A stretch of DNA of 64,000 nt from NCBI GenBank assembly GCA_039185015.1, contig JBCDAU010000014.1, forward strand, positions 1-64,000, in the 5' to 3' direction. This document shows, piece after piece, positions 34,000 to 42,962 of the stretch. Source of the DNA: JBCBSZ01 sp039185015 (lineage in GTDB: Bacteria; Actinomycetota; Acidimicrobiia; Acidimicrobiales; Poriferisodalaceae). A program made the translations under genes and the position numbers. The notes beneath the pieces were generated by a model that worked only from the letters and a program-made list of their open reading frames with translations, made no database searches and was not told the DNA's origin. Within the stretch, counting starts at the first letter, position 1, and each line of letters opens with the position of its first letter.

Positions 34000-34614
34000 A
34001 TGATCCTCATGCCCTGGCGGGAGACGCTGCGGCGCCTGCCCCAGGTGCTCGGTGGCCTCGTGCTGTTCGGCGTCGGCATCGCGCTGATGTTGCGAGCCGA
34101 GCTGGGGCTGGCACCGTGGGACGTGCTCCACCAGGGCATCGCCGACCGGACGGGGCTGCCGGTCGGCACCGTGATCATCCTGGCCGGCGTCGTCATCCTG
34201 CTCGGCTTCATCCCGCTCCGAGAGCGGATCGGCCTCGGCACGGTGCTCAACACCATCGTCATCGGTCTATCGGTCGACGCCACGATGGCGGTGCTCGATC
34301 CGATCGAGCCGGTTGCGGTCCGCATCGCCGCGATGCTCGCCGGGCCGGTGGCGATGGGCGTCGGCGCTGCGGTCTACATCGGTGCCGGTCTCGGCCCCGG
34401 TCCCCGCGACGGCCTGATGACCGGCTTCGCCCGACGGGGCCCTGCGATCTGGAAGGTGCGGACGGCGATCGAGCTCGTCGTGCTGGTGAGCGGCATCGCG
34501 CTCGGCGGCACGGTCGGGGTGGGCACGATCTGGTTCGCCGTCAGCATCGGGCCCTTCATCCAGCTGACGATGCCCCACGTCACCATCGACGAACCGGTGG
34601 CCGAGGCAGCATGA
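34000..34614 (+). CDS. YczE/YitT-like integral membrane protein
   Basis: 204 residues with about five membrane helices (VLGGLVLFGVGIALMLRA, VGTVIILAGVVILLGFIP, VLNTIVIGLSVDATMAVL, AMLAGPVAMGVGAAVYIGAGLG, ELVVLVSGIALGG). The conserved motifs LGLAPWDVLHQGIA and GLGPGPRDGLMTG define the YczE/YyaS family of unknown function. Its TGA overlaps an ATG that opens the tandem mini-ORF array leading to the VOC gene. Probably leaderless. Confidence 0.85.
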   Translation: MILMPWRETLRRLPQVLGGLVLFGVGIALMLRAELGLAPWDVLHQGIADRTGLPVGTVIILAGVVILLGFIPLRERIGLGTVLNTIVIGLSVDATMAVLDPIEPVAVRIAAMLAGPVAMGVGAAVYIGAGLGPGPRDGLMTGFARRGPAIWKVRTAIELVVLVSGIALGGTVGVGTIWFAVSIGPFIQLTMPHVTIDEPVAEAA

Positions 34615-34801
34615 ACGGCACCGACATCGATACGGAGGAGCCGACATGAACGGGATCGTCGGCGAACGCGACGAGGAGCCGACATGAATGGGATCGTCGG
34701 CGAACGCGACGAGGAGCCGACATGAATGGGATCGTCGGCGAACGCGACGAGGAGCCGACATGAATGGGATCGTCGGCGAACGCGACGAGGAGCCGACATG
34801 A
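34611..34801 (+). repeat. Tandem 38-bp repeats forming a chain of coupled mini-ORFs
   Basis: ATG codons occur at 34611, 34646, 34684, 34722 and 34760, then the true VOC start at 34798. Steps are 35, 38, 38, 38 and 38 bp. The first copy reads MNGTDIDTEEPT*, the next four MNGIVGERDEEPT*. Each TGA overlaps the following ATG as ATGA, and each ATG has GAGGAG about 5 nt upstream. Copies differ by one silent base (AAC/AAT). The unit begins with the same 14 bases as the VOC gene, so it arose by duplication of that gene's start region. Confidence 0.9.
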
Positions 34802-35298
34802 ATGGGATCGTGCAGGTCGCGTACGGGGTCGCCGATCCGGAGGCGGCTGCGGCCGAGTGGCAGCAACGGGGCGCCGGGCCGTTCGTCGTCAACCGCCACA
34901 TCGAGCTGGCCGAGGTGCTCCACGACGGTGCCGACGCGACCCTCGACCACTCCTCCGCGTACGGCGCCTGGGGCAACGTGATGGTCGAGCTGATCTGCGT
35001 CCACGACGCGACGCCGCCGTCCCTGCTCGACGGCACCCGCAGCGACGGGACCGGCGTGCATCACGTCGCCGTCTTCGCCGAGGACCTCGACCGGGCTGCG
35101 GAGGAGCAGCGGATGGCGGGGCGGCCCGAGGTCGTGCGGGCCGCGACGGCCAACGGCGTGCGCTTCGCCTGGTTCGACGCCTCGGCGACGCTCGGTCATC
35201 TGGTCGAGGTGTACGAGCGACACCCGCTGCTCGAGGGCTTCTACGCCCGGCTCGGCATCACGATTCCCGGCGAGCCCACCACTCCCGCAGCCGACTGA
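34798..35298 (+). CDS. VOC family protein (glyoxalase-like)
   Basis: 166 residues from MNGIVQVAYGVADPEAAAAEW. Two VOC modules are seen; the second has GVHHVAVFAEDLDRAAEEQ and FDASATLGHLVEVYER, resembling methylmalonyl-CoA epimerase-like and glyoxalase-like proteins with His and Glu metal ligands. The start is fixed by the repeat unit, in which the last copy reads straight into the gene. Its translation is probably coupled through the mini-ORF chain to the YczE-type gene. The 3' end overlaps the convergent cca gene by 41 bp. Confidence 0.8.
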   Translation: MNGIVQVAYGVADPEAAAAEWQQRGAGPFVVNRHIELAEVLHDGADATLDHSSAYGAWGNVMVELICVHDATPPSLLDGTRSDGTGVHHVAVFAEDLDRAAEEQRMAGRPEVVRAATANGVRFAWFDASATLGHLVEVYERHPLLEGFYARLGITIPGEPTTPAAD

Positions 35299-36475
35299 GC
35301 TGCTCGTCGGCCGAGAGCGGACCCTCATCGAGCAGCGCCTCGTCGAGCACGCCGAGCGCCTCGCCGATCGCCGGCCCAGGAGGCAGGTCGAGCTCGGCCT
35401 TCACCGCTCCGCCGTCGAGGCGGACGACATCGCCGGGGGGCTCGGCGGTCACCAACGCGCCGATGGCCGCTTCCAGGGAGGCCCCGCGCTCGGGATCGAT
35501 GCTCCGCACCGCGTCCAGCACGCGATCGAGGCGCTCGCCGGCGTCGCGCCGGAGGCGGCGGAGCATCGGGAGCTGGGTGACGCCCTCGTCGAGGCCACGC
35601 TCGACGAGCTCGACGATGGTGCTGACGGTCGCCGTCTCGTCGTTGGAGAAGCGCAACGCCCGGAGGCGGCGACGGAGCCCATCACGATCGGTGCCGCGGA
35701 GCACGAGGGCGAGCCGGACGAGCGGGTCGTCCGGACTGCGTCCGAGCACCTCCCGATCGAGCTCGGCCTCGGGGAGGACCGGGTGCAGCAGGCCGACCTC
35801 GTCGAGCAACGCCAGCCCGCGATGAGGGTCGGGGCCGCCCAGCAGCTTGCCCAGTTCGTCGTGGATGCGCTCGGCCGAGACGATGGCGAGTCGTGGTGCT
35901 TGGTGCCGCATCGCCTTGAGCACGTCGGGCTCCACGGCGAGGTCGAAGCGGGCGGCGAAGCGGGCAGCGCGCAGCATCCGGAGCGGATCGTCGTCGAAGG
36001 AGACCTGCGGTGGGCCCGGGGTGCGGAGGCGGCGGGCGGCGAGGTCACCGGCTCCGTCGTGCGGATCGACGAGGCGGGCTTCGAGCGGGTCGATCGCCAT
36101 CGCGTTGATGGTGAAGTCGCGCCGCACCAGGTCGCCGTCGAGGGTGGTGCCGAACTCGACCATCGGCTTGCGCGAGGTCGGGTCGTACACCTCGGCGCGG
36201 TACGTCGTGATCTCGAAGTCGTGGCCGTCCTTGCGACAGCCGATGGTGCCGAAGCGCTCACCCTGGGTCCAGCGCTCGTCGGCCCAGCCGCCGAGGATCG
36301 CCTTGGTCTCGTCGGGGTGCGCGTCGGTCGTGAGGTCGAGATCGACCGACGGCCGACCGAGCACGAGGTCGCGGACGACACCGCCGACGAGGTAGAGGTC
36401 GTGGCCGGCGTCGCGGAACCGGCGGGCCAGAGGTGCCACCCGCTCCAGCACCGCGACCGTCGTCGGCGTCGACAT
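35258..36475 (-). CDS. cca: CCA tRNA nucleotidyltransferase
   Basis: 405 residues of the class II nucleotidyltransferase/poly(A) polymerase fold. The head has YLVGGVVRDLVLGRPSVDLDLTTDA with the GG and DxD catalytic motifs, followed by RRDFTINAMAID and DPLRMLRAARFAARF (RNA-binding and template-like motifs). Adds CCA to tRNA 3' ends, needed here because the tRNA genes in the window do not encode CCA. It starts the same gene order as M. tuberculosis Rv3907. The stop lies inside the convergent VOC gene. Confidence 0.93.
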   Translation of the reverse strand: MSTPTTVAVLERVAPLARRFRDAGHDLYLVGGVVRDLVLGRPSVDLDLTTDAHPDETKAILGGWADERWTQGERFGTIGCRKDGHDFEITTYRAEVYDPTSRKPMVEFGTTLDGDLVRRDFTINAMAIDPLEARLVDPHDGAGDLAARRLRTPGPPQVSFDDDPLRMLRAARFAARFDLAVEPDVLKAMRHQAPRLAIVSAERIHDELGKLLGGPDPHRGLALLDEVGLLHPVLPEAELDREVLGRSPDDPLVRLALVLRGTDRDGLRRRLRALRFSNDETATVSTIVELVERGLDEGVTQLPMLRRLRRDAGERLDRVLDAVRSIDPERGASLEAAIGALVTAEPPGDVVRLDGGAVKAELDLPPGPAIGEALGVLDEALLDEGPLSADEQLSRLREWWARRES

Positions 36476-36489
36476 GACGTCGGCGGTGT

Positions 36490-37503
36490 TCAGGACAGCC
36501 CCACCTCGTGGCGGAAGCGCAGCGTCCGCTCCACGACGTCGACACCGGGTCCACCCGACGACGACCGTTCGGGCCGATGATCCTCACCGAGCACGGTCGA
36601 CAGGGTCGCCGCCGTGCTGTCGCGCAACGCCTCGAGGTCGTACCCACCCTCGAGGAACAGGAGCCGGCGACCGGGCGGTGCGTACGGCAGCAGCCGGGCG
36701 ACGATGTCGGCGAAGTCGCCGGAGGTCAACCGCAGACCGGTGAGCGGATCGGCGCGGTGGCCGTCGAAGCCGGCCGAGATCAGCAGCCAGGTGGGCCCGA
36801 AGCGCTCGACCGCGGGCGTAACGATCTCGTCGATCGCCCGGAGCTCGACGTCGCCGGTCGCGCCGCTCGGGAGCGGCACGTTGATGGTGGTACCCGTGCC
36901 GCCCGCGTCACCGACCTCGTCGAAGCGGCCGGTGCCCGGGTACAGCGGGTGCTCGTGCAAGCTCACGAACAGCACGTCGGGGTCGTCGTAGAACACGTCC
37001 TGGGTGCCGTTGCCGTGGTGGGCATCGAAGTCGACGATCACCACACGTTCGCCCCGGTCGGCGAGGAGCCGCGCGGTGACCGCCACGTTGTTCAGCAGGC
37101 AGAAGCCCATGGCGGTGCGGCCGGTGGCATGGTGACCAGGCGGGCGCACGACGCAGAACGCGGCGTCGACCTCCCCCGCGTCGAGGGCGGCCACGGCGGT
37201 CGGACCCGCGCCGGCGGCGAGGACGGCGGCGTCGTAGGACGCCGCGGACACGATCGTGTCGGGATCGACGGCGCCTCCGCCCCGGTCGGACAGTCGCTCG
37301 AGGTGTCGGATCAGCATCGGGTCGTGGACCCGCGCGAGCAGCTCGGGGTCGGCCGGTTCCGGTGTGGCCCGCACGATCGCTTCGCCCAGGTCGGCCTGCT
37401 CGATGCCGTCGAGCACGGCCCGCAGTCGCGCCGGTCGCTCCGGGTGCCAGTCACCGGTGTCGTGATCGACGAACCGTTCGTGGGTGACGACGAGCAAGGA
37501 CAC
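36490..37503 (-). CDS. Histone deacetylase-family (acetoin utilisation-like) hydrolase
   Basis: 337 residues. The zinc-dependent deacetylase fold is clear: HPERPARLRAVL, VVRPPGHHATGRTAMGFCLLNNVAV (His-His pair), VDFDAHHGNGTQDVFY (metal Asp and His), SAGFDGHRADPLTGLRLT (second metal Asp) and LEGGYD (catalytic Tyr). Active residues are all present. Possible substrates are acetylated polyamines or proteins. The GTG at 37503 lies 7 nt after a minus-strand TAGGGT -10. Confidence 0.88.
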   Translation of the reverse strand: MSLLVVTHERFVDHDTGDWHPERPARLRAVLDGIEQADLGEAIVRATPEPADPELLARVHDPMLIRHLERLSDRGGGAVDPDTIVSAASYDAAVLAAGAGPTAVAALDAGEVDAAFCVVRPPGHHATGRTAMGFCLLNNVAVTARLLADRGERVVIVDFDAHHGNGTQDVFYDDPDVLFVSLHEHPLYPGTGRFDEVGDAGGTGTTINVPLPSGATGDVELRAIDEIVTPAVERFGPTWLLISAGFDGHRADPLTGLRLTSGDFADIVARLLPYAPPGRRLLFLEGGYDLEALRDSTAATLSTVLGEDHRPERSSSGGPGVDVVERTLRFRHEVGLS

Positions 37504-37510
37504 GATGACC

Positions 37511-37516
37511 ACCCTA
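37511..37516 (-). promoter_or_regulatory. -10 element TAGGGT for the deacetylase-like gene
   Basis: TAGGGT on the minus strand 7 nt before the GTG; leaderless arrangement. Confidence 0.4.
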
Positions 37517-37615
37517 GGGGCGCCCGAGGGTGGCGGCATCGGCCGGGCCCGGCGCGACGCGACGCGACGGCACGGCCCCGACCGGGGCGGCAGCGTGCGC
37601 GGGCACCGGCCGGTC

Positions 37616-37621
37616 TACCGT
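37616..37621 (+). promoter_or_regulatory. -10 element TACCGT, leaderless
   Basis: TACCGT lies 7 nt before the GTG at 37629 and favours that start over the GTG at 37620, which overlaps the hexamer. Confidence 0.4.
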
Positions 37622-37628
37622 GTTCGAC

Positions 37629-38351
37629 GTGGCGACCCACGAGCTCGTGCACTGGGGAGACGAACGCCTCCGGCTCGGTCCGTGGCGGACGCGCGGGCAG
37701 GTGGCCTACCTCTCGCCGGTTCCCTCGGGTCCGGGACCTCGTCCCGACACCGTGCGCCAGGCCGTCGAGGTCGCGCGAGAGCGGGGGTTCGGCGCCATCG
37801 TCACCGCGGCGTTGACCCCGCACGAGACGGGGGCGTTCGTCGCGGCGGGCTTCGAGGCCCGCGAGGAGCTGCTGCTGCTCGCCCACGATCTCCACGACGT
37901 CCCCGAGATCGATATCGACGGGCTTCGTCGGGCGCGACGAGGTGACCGTGGCCGAGTCCTGCGCATCGACGCCGCCGCCTTCGACTCCTTCTGGACCATG
38001 GACGAGATCGGCCTCGCCGAGGCGATCGCCGCCACCCCGTCGAGCCGGTACCGCGTGGTCGAGCTCGGCGGGGAGGTCGTCGGGTACGCCGTGCACGGTC
38101 GCTCGGGATCGGGCGGCTACGTCCAGCGGGTCGCCGTCGACCCGCTGGTGCATGGTCGCCGGCTCGGCGCCGGGCTCGTCGTCGACGGGCTGCGATGGAT
38201 GCGTCGTCGCGGCTGCGTACGAGCCGTCGTCAACACCCAGATGAGCAACGAGAAGGCCCACGCGCTCTATCTGCGGCTGGGCTTCACGCGCGAGCCCCAC
38301 GGGCTGCACGTGCTGCAGCTGTCGCTCGACGGCTCGACGATCCCGGGATGA
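37629..38351 (+). CDS. GNAT-family N-acetyltransferase
   Basis: 240 residues. A degenerate N-terminal GNAT-like half (AVEVARERGFGAIVTAALTPHE) is followed by a full C-terminal GNAT domain with VQRVAVDPLVHGRRLGAGLVVDGLRWM (acetyl-CoA loop) and VVNTQMSNEKAHALYLRLGFTREP. The double layout recalls mycothiol synthase-type and RimI-type enzymes, but I cannot assign a substrate. The start at 37629 is chosen from the -10 spacing. It precedes the DUF6049-like gene by 7 bp and is probably in its operon. Confidence 0.75.
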   Translation: MATHELVHWGDERLRLGPWRTRGQVAYLSPVPSGPGPRPDTVRQAVEVARERGFGAIVTAALTPHETGAFVAAGFEAREELLLLAHDLHDVPEIDIDGLRRARRGDRGRVLRIDAAAFDSFWTMDEIGLAEAIAATPSSRYRVVELGGEVVGYAVHGRSGSGGYVQRVAVDPLVHGRRLGAGLVVDGLRWMRRRGCVRAVVNTQMSNEKAHALYLRLGFTREPHGLHVLQLSLDGSTIPG

Positions 38352-38358
38352 GCCACCG

Positions 38359-40407
38359 ATGTCGGTGCTGACGGCCCGGCGACGACGGGTCGGCCTGCTC
38401 GGCGCGCTGGCGGTCGTGGTCGCGGCGACGGTGCCCGCCGTCGCCCAGGACGAAGCGCTCGTGCCGACCGATCCGAGCGCCCCCGAGGTGCTCCGGCTCG
38501 TCGACCAGACCAGCGCGGTCATCGGCAACGGGGTGTACCGGGCGATCGTCGACGTCGGTACCGCCACCGACGACACCGAGCTGCTGGTCAACGTCCACGA
38601 CGCGGTCGCCGACCGGGAGTCGTTCCGAGCCTCGTTGGACGGCGACGACCTCGGGGCGGCACTGTCGACCATCCCGGCGGCACCGCTGAGCGAGTACGGG
38701 CGCACCGCCAACGGCTCCGCCGAGGTGATCATCGACCTCAACGACGGGACGATCCCGATCGAGCCGGGCCAGGTCCGGCTCCGGCGGCCCGGCGTTTACC
38801 CGGTCGTCATCGAGCTCCGCACGCCGGGTGGGCGGATCATCGACCGGCTGATCTCGCACATCGTGCGTCTGCCCGATCCCGGCACGGTCGACTCCCTCTC
38901 GGTCGGTGTCGCGCTCCGCATCGGCGCGCCGCCGGGGCAACGCCCGGACGGCACGGTCGGCTTCAGCGCGGCGAGCCGCGATCGCCTCGTTGTGCTGCTC
39001 GACGCGCTCGAGCGTCACCCTGGCGTGCCCGTCACGCTGGAGGTCGTCCCCGAGACCATCGAGTCGCTCACCGAGTCACCCGACCCGACCGACCGCGACC
39101 TCGCCCGCCGACTCGTGGAGCGGCCGGACCAGCGGCTGATCCTCGACCATCCCTACGTCCGGGTCGATGGCGCCGGGATGCAGGCAGCCGGGCTCGACGA
39201 CGTGCTCGACGAGCTCGAAGCGGTCGGCCGCAGCGTCCTGACCGATGCCTTCGGTCGGGTGCCGCGCATCCGCACCTGGCTCTCCCCCGACCGCATCTCG
39301 GCCGCGGAGCTCCGCCTCCAGATCGAGCGGGGCGTCCGCGAGGCGATCGTCCCGGAACGGGCGCTGCTGATCGCCGATCCCAACGCCGATCTCGCCCTCG
39401 GACCGGTCGAGCTGCTCGTGCCCAGCTCAGAGGCGCGGCTCGACGCGTTGGTCGTCGATGCCGACCTCGCCGCGGCCTTCGACGTGGGGACCGACCCGGT
39501 GCTCGCCGCCGAGCACCTCCTCGCCGAGCTGTCGCTCATCGCCCTCGAAGCGGGCGATGAGCCCGTCGCCGAGGGGTTCCGCGGCGTGGCCATCGCGCCG
39601 CCGGAGGGCTGGAACCCCAACCCCGCCTTCCTCGGCCGACTGCTCACCGGCCTCGAGGTCGACCCGCTGCTCACCCCCGTGCGGATCGACCAGCTCTTCG
39701 ACCTCGACGTCGCGGTCGAGTCGGACGGGCGTCCCGTGACCCGGCAGCTGCTCGGTCGCCAGCCGCGATCTCCCGACGCCGACCTCGAGCTCTGGACGCT
39801 CACGGACGAGCGACTCACGGCCTTCGAGAGCATGACCGCCGACGCCGCCGGCCGGACGCTCGCCGCCGAGCTCGACGACCGGCTGCTGCCGTCGTGGTCG
39901 GTCGAGCTGGTGCCCGAGGACCGCGAGTCGTACTGGGCGTTGGTGCGCGACGAGATCGATGCCGAGCTCGCCGGGATCGTCCCCCCACCGGAACGCTCCT
40001 ACACGCTCACGAGCCGCGAGGACGAGATCCCGCTGCAGCTCCGCAACGACGGCACGCTCTCCTTGCGGGTCACGGTCCGGCTCGACAGCGACAAGCTCGA
40101 GTTCCCCGAGGGACCCGAGCAGACGCTGGTGATCCCGCCGGGCGAGGTCGCCGACCAGGCGTTCCCGGTCCGAGTGCTGACGTCGGGTTCCTTCTCGGTC
40201 GACGTCCGGGTCGACGCACCCGACGGCACGACGCCGTTGACCGAGAGTCGCATCCGAGTCCGGTCGACGGTGCTCTCGAGTGTGGGGCTGATCCTCACCG
40301 CCGGCGCCCTCGGTCTGCTCGCGGTCTGGTGGATCGTCGACCACCGACGACGCCGTCGCAACGACGAGGCGGACGCCGAGGCCGCCGAGGTCGGAGCCCG
40401 GGAGTGA
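38359..40407 (+). CDS. DUF6049-like secreted/membrane protein upstream of murJ
   Basis: 682 residues. A signal peptide (TARRRRVGLLGALAVVVAATVPAVAQ) is followed by a ~600-residue extracytoplasmic region with beta-rich ends (TSREDEIPLQLRNDGTLSLRVTVRLDS, an Ig-like domain) and a central part resembling a glycosidase barrel (VGVALRIGAPP, VPVTLEVVPETIESL, RIRTWLSPDRIS). One C-terminal membrane helix (LILTAGALGLLAVWWIV) and a basic tail follow. The position directly before murJ and the layout match M. tuberculosis Rv3909. Its TGA overlaps the murJ GTG. Probably acts in envelope assembly; the role is unknown. Confidence 0.75.
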   Translation: MSVLTARRRRVGLLGALAVVVAATVPAVAQDEALVPTDPSAPEVLRLVDQTSAVIGNGVYRAIVDVGTATDDTELLVNVHDAVADRESFRASLDGDDLGAALSTIPAAPLSEYGRTANGSAEVIIDLNDGTIPIEPGQVRLRRPGVYPVVIELRTPGGRIIDRLISHIVRLPDPGTVDSLSVGVALRIGAPPGQRPDGTVGFSAASRDRLVVLLDALERHPGVPVTLEVVPETIESLTESPDPTDRDLARRLVERPDQRLILDHPYVRVDGAGMQAAGLDDVLDELEAVGRSVLTDAFGRVPRIRTWLSPDRISAAELRLQIERGVREAIVPERALLIADPNADLALGPVELLVPSSEARLDALVVDADLAAAFDVGTDPVLAAEHLLAELSLIALEAGDEPVAEGFRGVAIAPPEGWNPNPAFLGRLLTGLEVDPLLTPVRIDQLFDLDVAVESDGRPVTRQLLGRQPRSPDADLELWTLTDERLTAFESMTADAAGRTLAAELDDRLLPSWSVELVPEDRESYWALVRDEIDAELAGIVPPPERSYTLTSREDEIPLQLRNDGTLSLRVTVRLDSDKLEFPEGPEQTLVIPPGEVADQAFPVRVLTSGSFSVDVRVDAPDGTTPLTESRIRVRSTVLSSVGLILTAGALGLLAVWWIVDHRRRRRNDEADAEAAEVGARE

Positions 40408-42071
40408 CGACGGCGCCACCCCGCCGCCGCGGCGCCTCGCTCGTCGCCGCGGGCATCGGTCTGTCGCGCATCGCCGGCCTCGTGCGAGAGGTGCTGCTCG
40501 GCGCCGCGCTCGGGGCGACCCCCGCCGCCGATGCGCTGCGAGCCGCCATCCGGGTGCCGAACCTGCTCCAGAACCTGCTGGGCGAGGGTGTGCTGTCGGC
40601 GTCGTTCATCCCCGTCCACGCCCGGCTGCTCGAGGAAGGCCGCCGGGACGAGGCCCGCCTCGTCGCCGCCGGGGTCCTGGGCCTGCTGAGCGTCGTCGCC
40701 GGACTCGTCGCCCTCGTGATCGTCGTGCTCGCCCGACCGATCACCGCGGTGCTGGCCGTCGGGTTCAGCGGCGAGCGCTTCGAGCTGACCGTCGACCTGA
40801 TGCGGATCGTCGCGGTCGGCACGGCCGTGCTCGTGCCCTCGGCCTGGTGCCTCGGCGTGCTGAACAGCCACCGCCGGTTCTTCGTCTCCTACGTCGCGCC
40901 GGTCGCGTGGAACCTCGTGCAGATCGCCGTGCTCGCGCTCGTCGTGCTGCGCTCCTGGACGCCCCAGGGCGCGGCCGAGGCGGTCGCCTGGTCCCTCATC
41001 GCCGCCGGCGTGGCCCAGCTCCTCGTGCAGCTCCCTGCGGTGATCCGGGTCAGCGGGCCCATCCGGCCCCATCTGGACCACCGCCTCGCCGGCGTGCGCG
41101 AGACGATGCGGCGGTTCGTGCCCGCGGTTGCGGGGCGAGGCTCGGCCCAGCTGGCGGCGTTCGTCGACCTGTGGCTCGCCTCGCTGCTCGCGGTCGGCGC
41201 CGTGGCGGCCATCGGCTACGCCCAGATCCTCTACCTGCTGCCGATCAGCCTGTTCGCCATGAGCGTGGCCGCCGCCGAGCTGCCCGAGCTCTCGAGGTTG
41301 GGCAGGGAGGGCACCGACGAGCTCGTCGACCGGACCCGCACCGCCATCCGCCGCATCCTGCTCTTCGTCACGTTCACCGCCGTCGCCTACCTGCTCGCGG
41401 GACGCACGATCGTGGCCGTGCTCTTCGAGCGGTTCCGCTTCGACAGCGACCTGAGCATCGTCGTCGGGTTCGTCCTCGGGGCCTTCGCACTGGCGCTCGT
41501 GCCCACCGCGTGCTCCCGACTCCTCCAGAACGCGCTGTACGCCCTCGGCGATGTCTCCGGCCCGGCCCGCATCTCGTTCATGCGACTCGTGATCGGAGCG
41601 GTCACCGGCGGCGCGCTGATGCTCTCGTTCGACCGCCTGTTCCTGCTGGACGGGGAGATCACCGGCTTCCTCGAGCTCGGCGAGCCGCTCGGCCTGCTGC
41701 CCGAGAGCGTCCGGGAGGACCCCGAGCTCCCGTTGCGGTTCGGCGCGGTCGGACTCGCCCTCGGCTCCGCGATCGCCGCCTGGTTCGAGCTGGTGATGCT
41801 CCGCCAGCGCCTCACGTGGCATCTCGGACGGGTGCAGCTCCTCGGACGCCAGGGTTGGGCCTTCGTCGCCGCTGGCCTGACGGCCGCGCTGATGATCGGT
41901 GCGGCGCTGTTCGCCACCAGGGGGATGCCCGAGCTGGTCCGTGCCGTGGCGGCGCTCGCACCTGCCGGTGTGGCCTACCTCGTGATCCTGCGAGCCCTCG
42001 GCATCGGCGAGACCGCCGACGTCATCGATCCGCTGCGTCGGATCATGGGACGCGTCGGCATCCGCCGCTAG
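40404..42071 (+). CDS. murJ: Lipid II flippase MurJ
   Basis: 555 residues with about 14 membrane helices and the MVF-family start GIGLSRIAGLVREVLLGAALG. The conserved stretch ADALRAAIRVPNLLQNLLGEGVLSASFIPVHARLL is present, as is QNALYALGD in helix 9-10. MurJ flips the peptidoglycan precursor lipid II across the membrane. The pseudokinase extension seen in mycobacterial MviN is absent. The GTG start overlaps the stop of the DUF6049-like gene. Confidence 0.95.
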   Translation: MTTAPPRRRGASLVAAGIGLSRIAGLVREVLLGAALGATPAADALRAAIRVPNLLQNLLGEGVLSASFIPVHARLLEEGRRDEARLVAAGVLGLLSVVAGLVALVIVVLARPITAVLAVGFSGERFELTVDLMRIVAVGTAVLVPSAWCLGVLNSHRRFFVSYVAPVAWNLVQIAVLALVVLRSWTPQGAAEAVAWSLIAAGVAQLLVQLPAVIRVSGPIRPHLDHRLAGVRETMRRFVPAVAGRGSAQLAAFVDLWLASLLAVGAVAAIGYAQILYLLPISLFAMSVAAAELPELSRLGREGTDELVDRTRTAIRRILLFVTFTAVAYLLAGRTIVAVLFERFRFDSDLSIVVGFVLGAFALALVPTACSRLLQNALYALGDVSGPARISFMRLVIGAVTGGALMLSFDRLFLLDGEITGFLELGEPLGLLPESVREDPELPLRFGAVGLALGSAIAAWFELVMLRQRLTWHLGRVQLLGRQGWAFVAAGLTAALMIGAALFATRGMPELVRAVAALAPAGVAYLVILRALGIGETADVIDPLRRIMGRVGIRR

Positions 42072-42125
42072 CCTCGCCACGGTCCGCGGAGACCGATCCG
42101 TCCCGCGCCGGCGCCGGGAGGGTGC

Positions 42126-42962
42126 GTGTCCGTCCGAATCGTCACCGACAGCTCGTGCGACCTCCCCGAGGACGTCATCGAATCGCTCGGGATCGTGGTC
42201 GTCCCGCTCTCGATCCGGTTCGGCGACGACGAGTTCGTCGACCGTGAGCAGCTCAGCGTCGCCGACTTCTGGCGCATGTGCGGTGAGCGCGAGGAGCTCC
42301 CGTCGACCGCCGCGCCGGCCCCCGGTCGCTTCGAGCAGGCCTATCGCTCGCTCCTGGCCGACGGAGCCGACGGCATCGTCTCGATCCACCTCTCGGGCGA
42401 GCTCTCGGCGACGCTGCAGAGCGCTCGCACGGCAGCGACCGCCATCGGCGACGAGGCTCGCATCGAGGTGCTGGACAGCCGCAGCATCACCGTCGGCCTC
42501 GGTCTCACCGTCGCCACGCTGGCCGAGCGGGCCCAGGGTGGCGCGTCGATCGACGAGCTCGTCGACCAGGCCAACAGCCTCGTCGGCCGCACCAGGGTGC
42601 TCGGCGCTCTCGACACGCTCGAGTACCTCAAGAAGGGCGGCCGCATCGGCGCCGCCCAGGCCGTCCTCGGCTCGCTCCTGTCCATCAAGCCCCTCATCGC
42701 CATCGAGGACGGGAAGGTCGAGGCCGCCGGCAAGCAGCGGACCCGAAGTCGGGCCACGAAGTTCGTGCTCGACGCGGTCGCGGCCGAGCCGGCCATCGAG
42801 CGGGTCGCCGTGATGCACGCCGACTGCGACGACATCGACGAGTTCGTGGCGAAGGTCCGCGAGTTCCACGACGGCGAGATCCTCGTGGGCGAGATCGGTC
42901 CGGTGATCGGCGCGCACGCCGGGCCGGGCACGATCGGGGTGATCTACCACGTCCCCGCCTGA
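42126..42962 (+). CDS. DegV family fatty-acid-binding protein
   Basis: 278 residues: VRIVTDSSCDLPEDVIESLGIVVVPLSIRFGDDEF (N-domain), STAAPAPGRFEQAY, IHLSGELSATLQSARTAA, LDTLEYLKKGGRIGAAQAVLGSLLSIKPLI and the C-terminal IGAHAGPGTIGVIYHVPA. DegV/FakB proteins bind single fatty acids and, in Firmicutes, hand them to a fatty acid kinase; no fakA is seen here. The gene is inserted between murJ and the sigma gene, where M. tuberculosis has none. Its stop region overlaps the apparent 5' end of the sigma gene. Confidence 0.9.
   Translation: MSVRIVTDSSCDLPEDVIESLGIVVVPLSIRFGDDEFVDREQLSVADFWRMCGEREELPSTAAPAPGRFEQAYRSLLADGADGIVSIHLSGELSATLQSARTAATAIGDEARIEVLDSRSITVGLGLTVATLAERAQGGASIDELVDQANSLVGRTRVLGALDTLEYLKKGGRIGAAQAVLGSLLSIKPLIAIEDGKVEAAGKQRTRSRATKFVLDAVAAEPAIERVAVMHADCDDIDEFVAKVREFHDGEILVGEIGPVIGAHAGPGTIGVIYHVPA

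Noticed and set aside
34611..34801. CRISPR array
   Set aside because: Repeats are directly adjacent without spacers and overlap start codons; no cas genes are present.
39999..42950. 983-codon minus-strand frame opposite murJ and degV
   Set aside because: It spans several real genes on the other strand and has low-complexity His/Asp/Arg composition, so it is a shadow.
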